A stretch of 64,000 nt of DNA from Lunularia cruciata (Eukaryota > Streptophyta > Marchantiopsida > Lunulariales > Lunulariaceae). The notes beneath the pieces are model-generated. The model saw nothing but the letters and a program-made list of their open reading frames with translations, had not been told where the DNA came from and searched no databases. Below are positions 11,101-25,269 of the stretch, piece after piece; position 1 is the first letter of the stretch, and each line of letters begins with the position of its first letter. Made by a program: the position numbers and the translations under genes. The DNA is taken from contig OX419758.1 in NCBI GenBank assembly GCA_948567375.1, positions 6,515,001-6,579,000 on the forward strand, written 5' to 3'.

Positions 11101-12456
11101 ACGTCTGAGAGCATTTGATAAGAGGATTAGGGGAGTCTTTGGTAATATTATTGGACCAGTGACTTTTGAGTGTGTGATAGGGGATTTGGCACGTAGACAC
11201 ACGGCTCTACCGATCTCATGTGGTGGGGTTGGCTTGCTCTCTATGGAGGAGATGGTACCTATAGCGTTTTTGGGTAGTTGTGCTCTCTCGACACCCCTAC
11301 TTTCCTCTCGTTTTGTGGTTGCTGATAGGCCGGTTTTGGAGACTTATGTGATACAGGTGGAGGGAGGAGCCTTTTCTCTCCAGGTGTTATTGCGGCAGAC
11401 GAGAGATAGTCTATCTCCACGAGCACGAGAGGGTTTTCCACCATTTGCTTCTCTATCGTCAGATTGGACTAGATTTACAGTCTTCATTGATGGAGCGACA
11501 GTGTGAGCATACGCTACATTCTCTCTTAGTTGACTTGTCCATTCCTCAGGCTACTAGAGCACGTCTACGCTCTTGCTCCGGCAAGGGTGCAGGCTCGTGG
11601 ATCCTAGCTCGACCGTGCATTAGGGCTTTCTGACTCGCACGACTACTTTCTCTACAGCGATGAGGTTTTGCCTAGGTTTGATCCACCCATCTGCATCTTC
11701 ACTACTCACTTGTGAGTGTGGTTCTACACTAGATGCAGCGGCGGTCCACATGACACGGTGTCCTTTAGAAGGACAGAGGATAGCTACCCATGATGCCATT
11801 AGAGAGATAGTGTTTGCTATGGCACGAGAGAGTGGATACTTGGCTTGGAGGGAGCGTTTGTATGCTTTGCAGACGACACGTGTCAGGGCAGACTTATACT
11901 TGGTCCGAGATGATCAGGTGACAGTAGCGGATGTCGTGGTCACAAACCCTACGCGGGATACAGTTTCGGAGGGAGTGATTACCCATCCCCCTGGATGGAC
12001 GGCGAGTGCAGCAGCAGGTCGCAAGGTCTCCAAGTATAGGGGCATGCAACGAGGTCACCTCTTTGTTCCTCTAGCCTTGGAGTTATATGGAGCGATGGAC
12101 ACGGCATTTGACACATTTGTCAAGGAGTGCGCGATAGCTTATCATGTTAGGCGACAAGGGTACCACTCTCACTCTCATACTTTGTAGCATATTTTAGACA
12201 GCGTGTGTCCATTGCTCTACAGAGGGCAGTGGCTGGTGCAATCCATAGGAGAGCAATCACATTAGGTGATGTTTCTTCGGATGCTCTAGTTGTATGTAGC
12301 CCGTACGACTTGCATAGCTCGGATATCTTAGGTGCGGTAGGGCAGATTTCTCATACAGACTCTATTGGGGCTTAGCCCCATGTTACCTTTTTGGTCTCTC
12401 CCTTGAACGGCTTGATGGGGTCTTCCCATCCTTCATTTTTCTTACGCGGTCGCCTT
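11101..12456 (+). mobile_element. 5'-truncated non-LTR retrotransposon, copy B
   Basis: The sequence joins the family at the RT thumb (matching copy A from about 8390) and runs to the common 3' end ...GCGGTCGCCTTTTTC. This 5' truncation is the normal outcome of target-primed reverse transcription. The 3' UTR has the perfect stem GGGGC/GCCCC around TTA. Coding damage is lighter than in A or C, so it may be the youngest of the three. I could not identify a clear TSD. Confidence 0.75.
11660..12187 (+). pseudogene. Best-preserved endonuclease-like C-terminal domain (copy B, 175 codons)
   Basis: An open frame of 175 codons. Residues about 18-45 hold CECG...VHMTRCPLEGQR...HD, a Cys-x-Cys...His-x3-Cys knuckle. 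Then RADLYLVRDDQVTVADVVV (R-x-D and a later D in a beta-strand context) and KVSKY complete the pattern of the PD-(D/E)XK endonuclease of R2-type elements. That class nicks target DNA to prime reverse transcription. It is separated from the upstream thumb frame (11030-11506) by frameshifts, so the copy is not autonomous. The assignment rests on motif pattern and position only; no structure search was possible. Confidence 0.6.
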
Positions 12457-14345
12457 TTTCTCTTTCTGGCCTCTCATCTCGTTATCTGCCAATAATATGT
12501 TCTCTCCATAGCACCTCTTATGGCACTTTTGAATGTTTCGATAGTTTGGTGGCACTGTTTGCATTGGCTCGATATGGTTTGACATTGACTCCACCATAGC
12601 CATAATGATTGTAGTTTTAGAGAAACTTTGACAATTGTGTCCTTGCTGGTGCAGGTTTCTCTGTTTAGGAGTTAGGTTTGGACGTCCATTCAAGAGTTGC
12701 ATGCATGCATGAGTCCTGTATCTGCAAAAGGAGGCCTCTAGCGTTTCGTCTAGGACCTCGAGTGTTTCTCTCTACATGAGATTTTATAATCTCTTGACTA
12801 GATATGGTGGGGACTTTTTAATTCTTTTAGAATTTGGCTTTTTATGAGAATATTATCTTTGTTATTCCAAAACCGAATTAATATCTGTACCCATGATTTA
12901 CAACGATTTGTGACATCTACGAATTTCTAGTCTCTAAACATTGATTAGCGACAGCACCATTTTTGTCCTCACCGACAAAGGCTTATATCAAATATAAATG
13001 ATAAAATTGCATCTGAATGATTTTTGGTGTCTGGAAATCCTTCCCCAGTCTGTTAAACGTATTAAAAGAGAAGTTTTGCAGATACTGCAACGCTTCTCTA
13101 TATTCCTTCAAAATCCGCCGTAGCAATGTGTTTTTTTATCTATTTTCGCGGTTAAGTCCTCGAAGTTCTTTCGACACTACTCGTCTTTCTTTAACACTAG
13201 ACGACAAGAAGTCCGCTCACTCCCCTCTTCTCCCAACTATTATGCGTTCGATTGATGGTTCTAGATGAGTATGTTCCACTGATGTGCAAATCTCGAGATT
13301 GTAATTATCCAAATATTTCATACATACGACATCTTTTTGGTGGCAAACTTGGACTTGTGCTGTTCTCCATGCACATAGAAATTTTAAAATATATTGTAAT
13401 ACTTGTTATAGATTGGACTAAATAAAAGTAGATTACTCTTTACTACGAATTATATTTCGATCCAGTAATAATAACCTTGTAATATAAAATATCCTATAAT
13501 ATAAAATATTTAGTCCGTGGTGTGAACCCTTTCGGTGTCATTGTAAACACTAGAATTTACAGCAGACACATGTGTTTTTGTGTGCTCTAGCCAGACTCAT
13601 TGCACTTCTCCAACTTGCACCGATCGAGAGTGGACTGTAGTACAAAACAGGTGTGCCCGTTTTTGCAGACGAATCTTTTGTGACAGTAGCTAGCGACCTT
13701 TTCCTTCTGGTTTTCTATTTGTCTGTGTTTCTCTTTTGCATAGAAGCCCATAGGCCGAGAGGTTTCCTGTGTCCAGTGGAAGAAAAAGTCGTCAAAGCGA
13801 GTAGTGTACTACCCATTATCAATTCACGCCGTCGTGAAATCCATGCCTTCCATGTGATACGTCAGCGCAACTGCGTGTGAAAACAAGAAGAATGAGAAGA
13901 ACCTCATCGAGCCGCACGAGGAAAAGAGGCTAGTCCTTTTCCATGTGATTGGATACGGGATGTTCTTACGCAGCTTAGATGGAAGGCAGAGAAGGCCCCT
14001 TTGATGGGGTTTCTGTTGTCTCTCCGTCCGTCCGGAGCCATTAGTGAGATACCGCTCTCGAGGAGTTAGATTTCGAAGCGTGTGTCAAAACCTACAGGCC
14101 AAGGGAGAGTCTGAGGAAGAGGTCTTCCCACATTCGGTACCATAACGTTACTTAAGGTTTTGCATTCGGTAGCTCCATATCCCATGCATGGCCACTTTAA
14201 GATTAAAATATTATGTAACTAATTAGGATGGGAAGATGTTCCCTCCTGTAAAAGTAACAGATAACATTATATCTACTCTGGATAAATATCAATTTGTACA
14301 GATATGTCTAGAATATTAGTGTGGCTTAATTTATTGTTATGATTA
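12457..14345. other. No recognised gene
   Basis: Short frames only (75-86 codons) without recognisable domains. A short AT-rich direct repeat (AATATAAAATAT) is seen near 13480-13510. Confidence 0.5.
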
Positions 14346-14357
14346 GATATTAAGTAG

Positions 14358-14397
14358 CTGGGGGCTTAGCCCCATTCCTACGCGGTCGCCCTTTCCT
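14358..14397 (+). mobile_element. 40-bp mini-insertion of the non-LTR 3' end
   Basis: It contains the 3' stem-loop (GGGGCTTAGCCCC) joined, by internal deletion of about 55 bases, to the terminal ACGCGGTCGCCCTTTC. It is flanked by GATATTAAGTAG (14346-14357) and GATATTAGTAG (14398-14408), a TSD with one indel. This is the smallest piece that still has both stem and tip. Confidence 0.65.
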
Positions 14398-14408
14398 GAT
14401 ATTAGTAG

Positions 14409-16450
14409 TTTGGACTTTTCCCACGTACGGTTATTATTAGCGGGGTCCACGGTAATGACTGTATGTGCAAGAAGACTCTGAATACACCTAAAGGAAATCA
14501 GATTAGATATGAAGAGATATTTTCTTATAATATGATCAATTATTTCAGGAATTAATGATCCATATAGTAATGTTCTCTCTATCTTGATTTTCTAATCTTA
14601 AAATTTGATTCTATAACATATAAGGTAAGAAGCAAAGTCGCCGTAGAAGCCACAACATATACCGTATTTTATTTGAGGGATTATAGTGCGCTGTACAAGT
14701 ATTGTACAGTCTATCTTCCGCCTTCTTTTACATTCCATGCAAGCAGATTAAATATTTCTCGAGTATAGATCTTCTTGAATCCCCAAAAATTGTAAATTGG
14801 TACGAGTAAGACATTTGGAGTCCGTCTAAACTCTTAACATTTAAAAAACTTGAATTTAATTTCCAGTTAAGTACAAAGGACAATCTCCCAGTCAGAGACC
14901 GAGATATATCAGTATTGTAGGACAGCAAGAGGAGAACTCTCTGTTTTGACTTATCGATATCCATAATGTGGTGACAAAATAGATGGAAACGTACGATGTT
15001 GCCCTTCAAAGTGGAATAAGGTGCACTTCTACATGAACTAGTTCTGCGATCGCCATTCAAAGGATATAAACAAGAGAGAACCAGAGGATGACAACGTTTA
15101 GGAAGTATTCCAAGAAGCTGCAGTCATCTTTGACGTGGTTCTATGTATCAAAGATGCAATTCAGTAAAAACATTTATGTACATGAATGCATGCAGGAGGT
15201 TGAATAATGCGGGACGATATGACTCGCAACAATTAAGGCCGAGATGAGGATCGTGTGAAGTTAGTAGATGCTGCAGACAGGGGCTCGGTGTTATACACGC
15301 ATCGACAATTATTTAAAGGAATAGGCTCGGGAATAGAAGTTTTCACCGATGAACCAGGAATCAAAATTTTCTGGTCTAGGGACATTTTACTGCAAGTATA
15401 CAAACCAATGCGCATTATACAAGCTGAGAAAAGCTTAGACATTACTGTCTCTAATGTGCGGAAGGAGGAGACTACAAATTTCTCCATCTGCAGGGTATAG
15501 GGTGTAGGAGAAAGCTTCTATCCAAACTCTGAGGGTCGTACACAAGAGATCGTAAGCATTACTTGGAACCAATCGGGTACACTTCAACACAATTCATTTC
15601 ATAGTCACTCCCATGGGGTATCACGTACCTTTCCGCATGCGCTCCAACCAGTGCCTGTAGTTTACCGAGTCTCTTCCAAGCCCCTTCTCCGTGTAAAAAC
15701 GGCAAGTCCAGGAGCACCCCCCTGCCCCGACTCTCCAAGCTAATCACACTATGAAGAATATGAGCGAGTATCCATTCAAATCTCCAAATATAGTCCTCCG
15801 CAAAACCAGTTGTCCTCGGAAGGCCCACTTCTGGAGAAGTCCCCGAGGACCTTCCTGGTTCTGCAATATGTCTCTGTTTGACTTGGTAGAAGTTCCCCGA
15901 AAATGCGGAGCATTCTGACAAGGAAACACAGTGGAGACTCGCTCTACGAGTTCTTCGGGGCACTCGGAAGATCAATCCATGCTTCATTCAACCCAAACTG
16001 AATTCAGCTTGGAGAAGGCAAACGCTTACAGCAATGAACAGGTATGCTCGGCAAAACATAGAGACGATTTACAAGTAGACAACATACATGCACCATTCAG
16101 CGTTGGATATAATTACCGCACTAAGAACCTAATTCCATCCATCTGAAGAATCTGATGACTGCGCGAGAATCTCTAGGGTTATTCCCGTACCCAAAGCTGA
16201 AGCTTCAATGCCAAACATGATGTCAATCGTAGTAGTATACGCTGCTTGTCATACACTCTTTAGCCTGTCTATAAAAGGCTCCACTTACGGTGTCTACCAT
16301 CACGGTTAGCATAGAAAGTTCCCTCACTTCCATCACATAGAAAATATGTGTCTGCTTTCCTTGTAGCCGTCTCCAAATGTAAGACCCCACCTTCACATAC
16401 TCCACTCAGTTTGAAGAATATACTACGAGATGGATGCGGTTTGACATCAA
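14409..16450. other. No established gene; two unidentified minus-strand frames
   Basis: The frames at 14728-15060 and 15559-15987 (see separate entry) are the only ones of note. The tract lies downstream of the RPN11 3' end, and no polyadenylation signal was assigned. Confidence 0.4.
15559..15987 (-). CDS. Unidentified 142-codon ORF
   Basis: A single open frame whose second half (FEWILAHILHSVISLE..., then LDLPFLHGEGAWKRL, then ERYVIPHGSDYEMNCVEV) has a protein-like composition. I recognise no family, signal peptide or membrane segment. It may be one exon of a longer gene or a chance frame. A 61-codon frame overlaps it in another phase. It ends about 850 bp beyond the RPN11 stop, on the same strand. 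Confidence 0.25.
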   Translation of the reverse strand: MKHGLIFRVPRRTRRASLHCVSLSECSAFSGNFYQVKQRHIAEPGRSSGTSPEVGLPRTTGFAEDYIWRFEWILAHILHSVISLESRGRGVLLDLPFLHGEGAWKRLGKLQALVGAHAERYVIPHGSDYEMNCVEVYPIGSK

Positions 16451-16602
16451 TCCTATCCTACAAATCAGCCATCCATCTACATTGGTGAATGGATGTACAA
16501 ATACCAGCCATTCTGCGGGTAAACAGTCCTATCCTACAAATCAGCCATCCATCTACATTGTTGAATGGATGTACAAATACAAGCCATTCTGCGGGTAAAC
16601 GA
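16451..16602. repeat. 76-bp tandem duplication (two units)
   Basis: Units start at 16451 and 16527 (TCCTATCCTACAAATCAGCC) and differ at only a few positions. Each contains the small inverted repeat CATCCAT...ATGGATG. It lies about 240 bp beyond the RPN11 stop codon, possibly in or just past its 3' UTR. Confidence 0.85.
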
Positions 16603-16840
16603 AAGCATTTCAGGCAGATACCCTTTTCTGATAACTAATAACTGATAACAAAGTCATCCACAAGTGATTGTTTCAAAATGGGAAGGAGAAGAACAGTCAC
16701 GGGAAAATGACAGCACAAAAGCACGTACTTACATAATCCTCGAGTCATCATGCATCAAATTGGGGGAAGGCAAAAGCACCACATCGCGAAAGACCTTTCA
16801 GGATGGTGGAATCAACGATCTGTTATCAATTATGAACATC

Positions 16841-19390
<2,550 letters not shown>

Positions 19391-20151
19391 TTTTCCTTGT
19401 TCAAACTCGTTGCACACAAAGTTCCTGAATACGCCGGTAGACAATCTACACCGATTCCTGATCGGAAACTCGAAAGGCCTAATGACTACGACAATCAGGC
19501 TCACTTTCTCGAGGATTCCTCGAAGAAATTGGGGGTGTCTTCTGGAGGGGCTGAGTTTGGAGATGGACGTAGACAATGAAGGGCCACAACTCGGTTGCAT
19601 TTACGTGGTTTCCGTTAACTTGCATTGGAAGGGAAGGCGTGGTACCACAGTAACGAGTTTACGTGATACGGCAAAAAGTTATAAACTGTGGTAGACAGAA
19701 GTAGAGTACTGTTCACTTCCACTACTTGGCCGGTAAGAATGCACTTACCATGGGACAAGTTCTACTCTATTTTCCCGGACGGTTTGTTAGCAAGAGTTTA
19801 TGAATTTTATCTTTTTACAAAATCTATGTACAAAATTTAATTTACATGGCTAAGGAGCATATTTTACTTTGCATACACCATTTCTTTACTTTGCATATAT
19901 TATCGTCTGCTATTGAATTTATATAATGGGTTATACTCAGTAATATTGGATGACAAAAAAATATCATTAGTATTTGATGAAGAAAATATAGCTACATTTA
20001 TTCGTAATCTGATCACACCAAATTGAACAAAATATATCAATGCGGTGGTATTAGCTAGACTATTTCCTACTAGCATATAGTCTACGACTTTGCCCGTTAT
20101 GGGTCAGAAGTGAGATATAATTATCAAGGTGATAGTTGGGTTTATTATTTC

Positions 20152-20199
20152 ATGTAAAAGGCAACCACGTAGAACACATGAAGGATGCGAAGACCCCAG
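20152..20199 (-). mobile_element. 48-bp non-LTR insertion with exact 11-bp TSD
   Basis: The insert matches the last bases of copies A-C in reverse orientation (GGTTGCCTTTT at its 3' end). It is flanked by TTTATTATTTC at 20141-20151 and 20200-20210, identical. It is an extreme 5' truncation product and independent evidence for the family's true 3' end and TSD size. Confidence 0.75.
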
Positions 20200-21621
20200 T
20201 TTATTATTTCTAGGTTTGGCTATTGGAGTAAGGTCACGATGGCTAACTGAAATATCTTGAATTTTGAGGAAAAGGTTGTTTAACTCTTAATTTGTAGACT
20301 CAAAGAGCCTAGTTGAGGTTGAAGTAAATTGAATAATGTTAGTTGAAGGTTTTCTACTCCTAAAACGCTAAGATACAAGTTTCAATAAGGTCATATTTTT
20401 CGTACTTCATAGTTAATTAAATTGTAGATGAATTCATTAACTATGATGATAAGAAAATCTGCTTTAGTAATGAAATTGTCTATTTAATTTTCTTATAAAT
20501 CTTCCTCAACTCTTATATAAGTGCTATTTTTTTCTATGACAGATGTGTTGATAGCTTCGGTATCTAATACTCCATTCCCTATAATAATAAGTTAAAAAAG
20601 TAAAAGATAGGTATCTAATTATTTATTATATTTTGGTTTGGTTTTACTATATATTATTAAATAAGTTAATATATAATATAATTGATTTATATATAATATT
20701 ATAATTTTCTTATTAATTGTGTAGTAAAATAGGATATCTTTGCTTCCAAAACTATTATAGTATTTGTGTTTTAACTTTACATTTGTGAAAAACTTTAAAA
20801 ATATAATAAAAAAATTACATACAATCAACAATTCAATCAAAGTCTTAGCATCATTAATTTAATGCCAAAATAACTATAGTTTTAATATTTTCATTCAACC
20901 AAATTCTTTAAAATTATCGATGTGATGCACTCAAATTTTTACATAGCTTTTACACTATAGTTTTTATATTTTCATTGAAAAGTAGTGTAGTCACCAAATA
21001 ATCTCTTCCACAGATTATAAATCACTCTTTCCAAATTTGAACTACTTTTAAAATATTATGTAGTTTCTAAATGGAATATGAAGTCTTGAATGGGACAATT
21101 ATAGTGGTAAGGTGAAATACCTTACAAATTTATATGCATTATAAATAATATTATTTCACGTTTAAATCATAGGTTCTAAAAAAAAATCAACAGTATGGAA
21201 AGTAAAATGATTTGTTCGTCACATCTAAACTAGAGTTTCAACTTCATTTCTTAAGTCTTTCTCAACTATGAATGTGTTTCAAGATCTTCCAAACTTTATT
21301 TCAATTTTTGGATAGTGTTCTTCTATGAGACTTCCTCCGAAAAAGCAAGCACAAAAACTTTTATTGAAAATACAGGACACTAAAGAATGACATTGGATCC
21401 CAAGAGCATTGGATCCCAAGAACTAAGCGATAGCAATATTTTGAGACATATTACAATCCAAAGGTCATTCATAAAATTGCACTCATAAATGGATGAAGTA
21501 AAATTCTTTCAATGCATGACAATAGAATTTCATGTAAAATATTTATTAGAACCCCTAATGATAGATTTTATTATCTCTAGAGTAGGTTGTACTAAATAAA
21601 AAATATATACTATATAATTCA

Positions 21622-21659
21622 TGTTCTCTACGCAGTTGCCTTTTTCATCGCCTTTTTCT
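21622..21659 (+). mobile_element. Possible 38-bp non-LTR mini-insertion
   Basis: CTACGCAGTTGCCTTTTTC matches the family's terminal sequence and ends in GCCTTTTTCT. It is flanked by TATAATTCA at 21613-21621 and 21660-21668. The flanks are AT-rich, so the TSD is less decisive than at 20152. Confidence 0.45.
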
Positions 21660-22362
21660 TATAATTCAATATGTCTGTAATATCATTTTAAAATAAAACT
21701 CTGGAACAAACACACATACACAGTCTACTGCTAGTTTTGATAAAAGAAGAAGAAGAAGTTAGCTATTACTGAGAACTAGTATCTATGATAGATTCTGATA
21801 CCCTTCTTGGATAAAATATGATTATAATCATCATTTATGTTAGTTTCTAAGAAGATGAATGCAGAAACTCTCCTAAGTATTAAGCCGAAGAATTAAAGAT
21901 CTTATATTAGTATAGTTTAGATATAGTCTATATAGATAAAAACTTATGATTTAGGAGTTATTCTGATGAATATTAGATTTGAAATTCATTTATTTATATA
22001 TTCGATTTTCTATCAAGACTTAAAAATTAAAAATATAAAAAATATCTAAAAAATATTTCCAAATGAATTTATTCTTATGTCCTTAATCAAATATATGGAA
22101 TTTCATGAAAAAATCTTTTTATCAACTTATTAAACTACTTATATATTTTATTTTTATGACCCTAAATTCAAATTATAATATTAATTTTTATTTTAGATAT
22201 ATGAAATTTCTTTATATTCTTGGAAATTGGGTGGAAATTTTTATAAAATATTTGAAATATTTGGTTCTTGATACTGCTCTATATATTGATATAAAAATGC
22301 TATCTGGTGCAACAAATAAAGATATAAGGAATTATTTTTTATAATTTGATAAATTTTTATTT

Positions 22363-22387
22363 TATTATCATCATCATCATCATCATT
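22363..22387. repeat. (CAT)n microsatellite
   Basis: About eight units of ATC/CAT, followed a little downstream by a short ATTA run (about 22430-22450). Confidence 0.9.
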
Positions 22388-23539
22388 ACCTCTGTATGAA
22401 TTACCTTAAATTATTTTAGTAATTTAAATTATTAATTAATTAATTAATTAGATTAGTTTTCAATTTAGTTTTTATGCTTCATAAATTTTTCTATCAATTT
22501 TATTCCAGGAATGGATGGTAAATTATAAATTATAAATTTGTTGTCTATAGCACTGTACACTATTCAATATCTAGAAGAACAAAAGTATGAGGATTTTTCA
22601 TACTGAATATCTTAAAGAAAAATACTGAGATAAATTTTGTATAATATATGATGGTATTACTCTTCAATCATATAAGTAAGCATGACGACGAGTAATAGTA
22701 TCATGTCATTATTTTTAACCATATTTACAGTATATAGACGTTATCAGTTCCAATCCTATCAGTTCCCTTTTTCTAATTGCTTTTATTTTGGTTAGTTACT
22801 CAAACATAGCAACAAACACAACAGAGTTACAATATTACTTTATTATCCATAGTATATACGCTACTCCGTTGTCCAAAGTCCTCCTTATATTCTATCGATT
22901 CTTCTCTTCCTTTGCTTTTCTCCGTTGGATACGGAAAGATTATTGAGAAAGATAATCTCGAGTTTTTTCGAAAACCATCACATATCTCTTTAAGCTTTCT
23001 CTTTAAACTGTTAACTTTCACGATAATCCATACAGCCAGTAGGCCTAACTTTAACTTTGCCTGCACCTTCAGATATTGTCTTCCCACCGGGAAAGCCTCC
23101 AGAGCTTACCGAATTGTGAGATTACCATAGATTTTAACTTTAGGACAAGATTTGGTAATAATCATCTGCATTTGAGCAAATGAGAAAATCGAGACAAACA
23201 ACAAAATTCTGATAAAGCAAAGCAAGTAAAGTTAATAAAATAGAGTGTTAAGTGATTGTAGCGATCATAGAGGGGAGATGCTGCATCAGAAGCATCAGAA
23301 GTAATCATGGCTTCCCACAATCTGTTGATGTCCAACCGGTTTTTGAAGATATGGCAACAAAAAAATTAGACACAAGTAATGATGCACATGGCTTGCGTTG
23401 GTAGAGGTTGGAGCAACAAGGGGACGGGGTCATGTAGACTTCAAAAGGTTACAGTCATATAGTTGTCTAGGATGATGATAACAAGAATGAAGGTAGGTAG
23501 GTGATCAATATGTAATCGCGCACTAAGCTACCTAAGGTA

Positions 23540-23645
23540 CAAGATGACCGTAGTGATCACAAGAAGGATGAGAAGACCTCCATCAAGCAAGCCTTACAAG
23601 GAAAAGACATAGAGATTAAGATGGGGCTAAACCCCAATGGTATCG
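23540..23645 (-). mobile_element. Non-LTR 3'-end fragment at the edge of the copia 5' LTR
   Basis: In reverse orientation it shows the family's tail, including the stem GGGGCTAAACCCC and the AAGGATG(A)GAAGACC block. It abuts the surviving part of the copia LTR, so it either inserted into or truncated that LTR. Confidence 0.65.
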
Positions 23646-23737
23646 GTAAGATAGATACTAGCCGGTCACGCATCTCTGCACCTGTTAAGGGGAAAGGTCA
23701 CAACCCCTTAAGGGTCGCAGCCTTAGGTGTGACTCAA

Positions 23738-24923
23738 GAGGGGGTTTCAGATATAGTTTTGACGTATGTCTATGGGATAAATAACAAATATCGTAACTAT
23801 TTTTAGTGAACTCTGTAAGGAGATGAGGTGCTAATAAATGAACGTTTTGTAAATTATTATATGGTATACCATAAGCAATTTTCATTTATTTATAAAAATC
23901 AGATGCTATACTACAGATGTTTAGGATTTCCATAGTGAAATAAATGATTGTCAAAAGAGATGATGTGGCTTTTGAGAGAGTTACCATGTTTTTCTGGTGG
24001 GTGATTCTTAGAGTGAGATTTATGAAATTTTTTGGCAGATCCAAAATGCCGCTCTCAACTATTCAAATTTAAATTCACCATCTGCAAATGCAAATGTTGT
24101 GCAAATGCTCTTGTCAGCAAATTAAACCAGTGGGTTTTGTAGTTTTGCATTGGTGTGTTGGTTCATATCCATATATATTAGTGTGGTGAGAGAGATAGAG
24201 TGAGTTATGGAAAATGATTTGCATCATCTTACGGCAACCAAGAAATTAATTGGAGGTCAAGGAATTTTATTGCAAAAGGGCAACACAAATTTAGCAAAAA
24301 CCTGATTGCAATGTAGACTCACATTTGGATGCAAAATCAACTTGCACTATCAAGCAACTACCCACACCAACCAGCATCTATGGGCGCCAACAAGCTTTGA
24401 GCTTCGAGTGGCTATGGGCAGCAATAGGCGGTTATGAGCAACGAAGAGCAACAACGAGCAACAACGAGCAACAATGAGCAGCGACGAGCAACAACAAGCA
24501 ACGATGAGAAAAATCCCATTTAATCCTAAATTAACATATTACTAACACATTATCAAGCGACTAGGAATGGCTACAAACACCATCAAGCAGCTACAAGCAG
24601 CGATGAGAAAAATCTCATTTAATTTTAAATTAACACATTACACCGAGCAACAACCGGCGTAGACCATATTCACCCTAAACCAGACACTTTATTAACCCTA
24701 ATATGTAATTAATGCATTATGGTGTGACAACATAAAACTCCATATCTCTTATTTTCTATAAACTATCTCTTATGGAGTTTGCTAATAATAAGGAACTTGG
24801 CCAGAACTCCATAGTGTGACTCTTTCTTCCTCCCGCCCGCACCACATACCAATTTAGTCAACGCTTTGTAATAATCAATATGAAAATATACAGAACTTCA
24901 TAAAACTATTTCTGAAACTCCCT
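23738..24923 (+). mobile_element. MITE-like element X, plus copy (1.19 kb)
   Basis: Terminal inverted repeats: the left end GAGGGGGTTTCAGATATAG pairs with the reverse complement of the right end (AGGGAGTTTCAGAAATAG). The empty site is preserved in the copia 3' LTR (GACTCAATGTATA, about 51830), which shows the insertion cleanly; the TSD is 2-3 bp (AA, or CAA/TAA). No transposase is present. Its interior has a GAGCAACAAC decamer array (24434-24505). The short TSD and G-rich ends are reminiscent of PIF/Harbinger, but this is tentative. Confidence 0.7.
24434..24505. repeat. Decamer array GAGCAACAAC
   Basis: About seven imperfect tandem units inside element X. Confidence 0.8.
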
Positions 24924-25269
24924 AATGTATAGCCCTATGGGTTCTAACTCATTTCCTATTCTGCCTTGCAGAACTCAGTATTGACATTATCTAACCTTTC
25001 TCTCTCACCTTGAGTACTCTACTCTTCACTACACGTATCAGAGCCTATCTAAGTTGTTTAATCTAGAAACTCTCCTTAGAAGGTACTCTAGATGTGCACA
25101 ACATACTAGGAAGCTAGTATTCAAATCACCCAAAAAAATTGACTTTTTACTTTTTTGCACATAAATCCCAATTTTTTGTGGACTTTGCTCTCAAAAAATG
25201 AAGAGAAAAAAAAGAGCAGCAACAAAACTCCAAACTCAAACATTTTCTCCATTCTAACTTTCAATCTCC

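Larger units (their letters stand above)
19391..23539. other. RPN11 upstream region, then AT-rich gene-free DNA
   Basis: 19391 to about 19750 should hold the RPN11 5' UTR and promoter; open frames there on either strand overlap exon 1 and look like shadows. From about 19780 to 22850 the DNA is very AT-rich, with low-complexity frames (for example 20619-20840 and 22105-22344) that are not credible genes. Two tiny non-LTR insertions and a CAT microsatellite are listed separately. Confidence 0.55.
23648..25045 (+). repeat. Copia 5' LTR remnant and primer-binding site
   Basis: Matches the 3' LTR over GATACTAG...GTGTGACTCAA, is interrupted by a MITE (23738-24923), then resumes at AATGTATAGCCCTATGGG and ends ...CACTACA at 25033. 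Directly after comes CGTATCAGAGCC, which resembles the initiator-tRNA-Met binding site (core TATCAGAGC). The first part of the LTR, beginning TGTCCGAACA in the 3' copy, is missing. Confidence 0.7.

Noticed and set aside
20619-22344. Membrane-protein-like frames in the AT-rich region
   Set aside because: Phe/Ile/Tyr/Lys-rich translations of low-complexity AT DNA; no conserved motif or splice context.
22363-24505. CRISPR-like array
   Set aside because: The repeats are a CAT microsatellite and a decamer array without spacers; the genome is eukaryotic.
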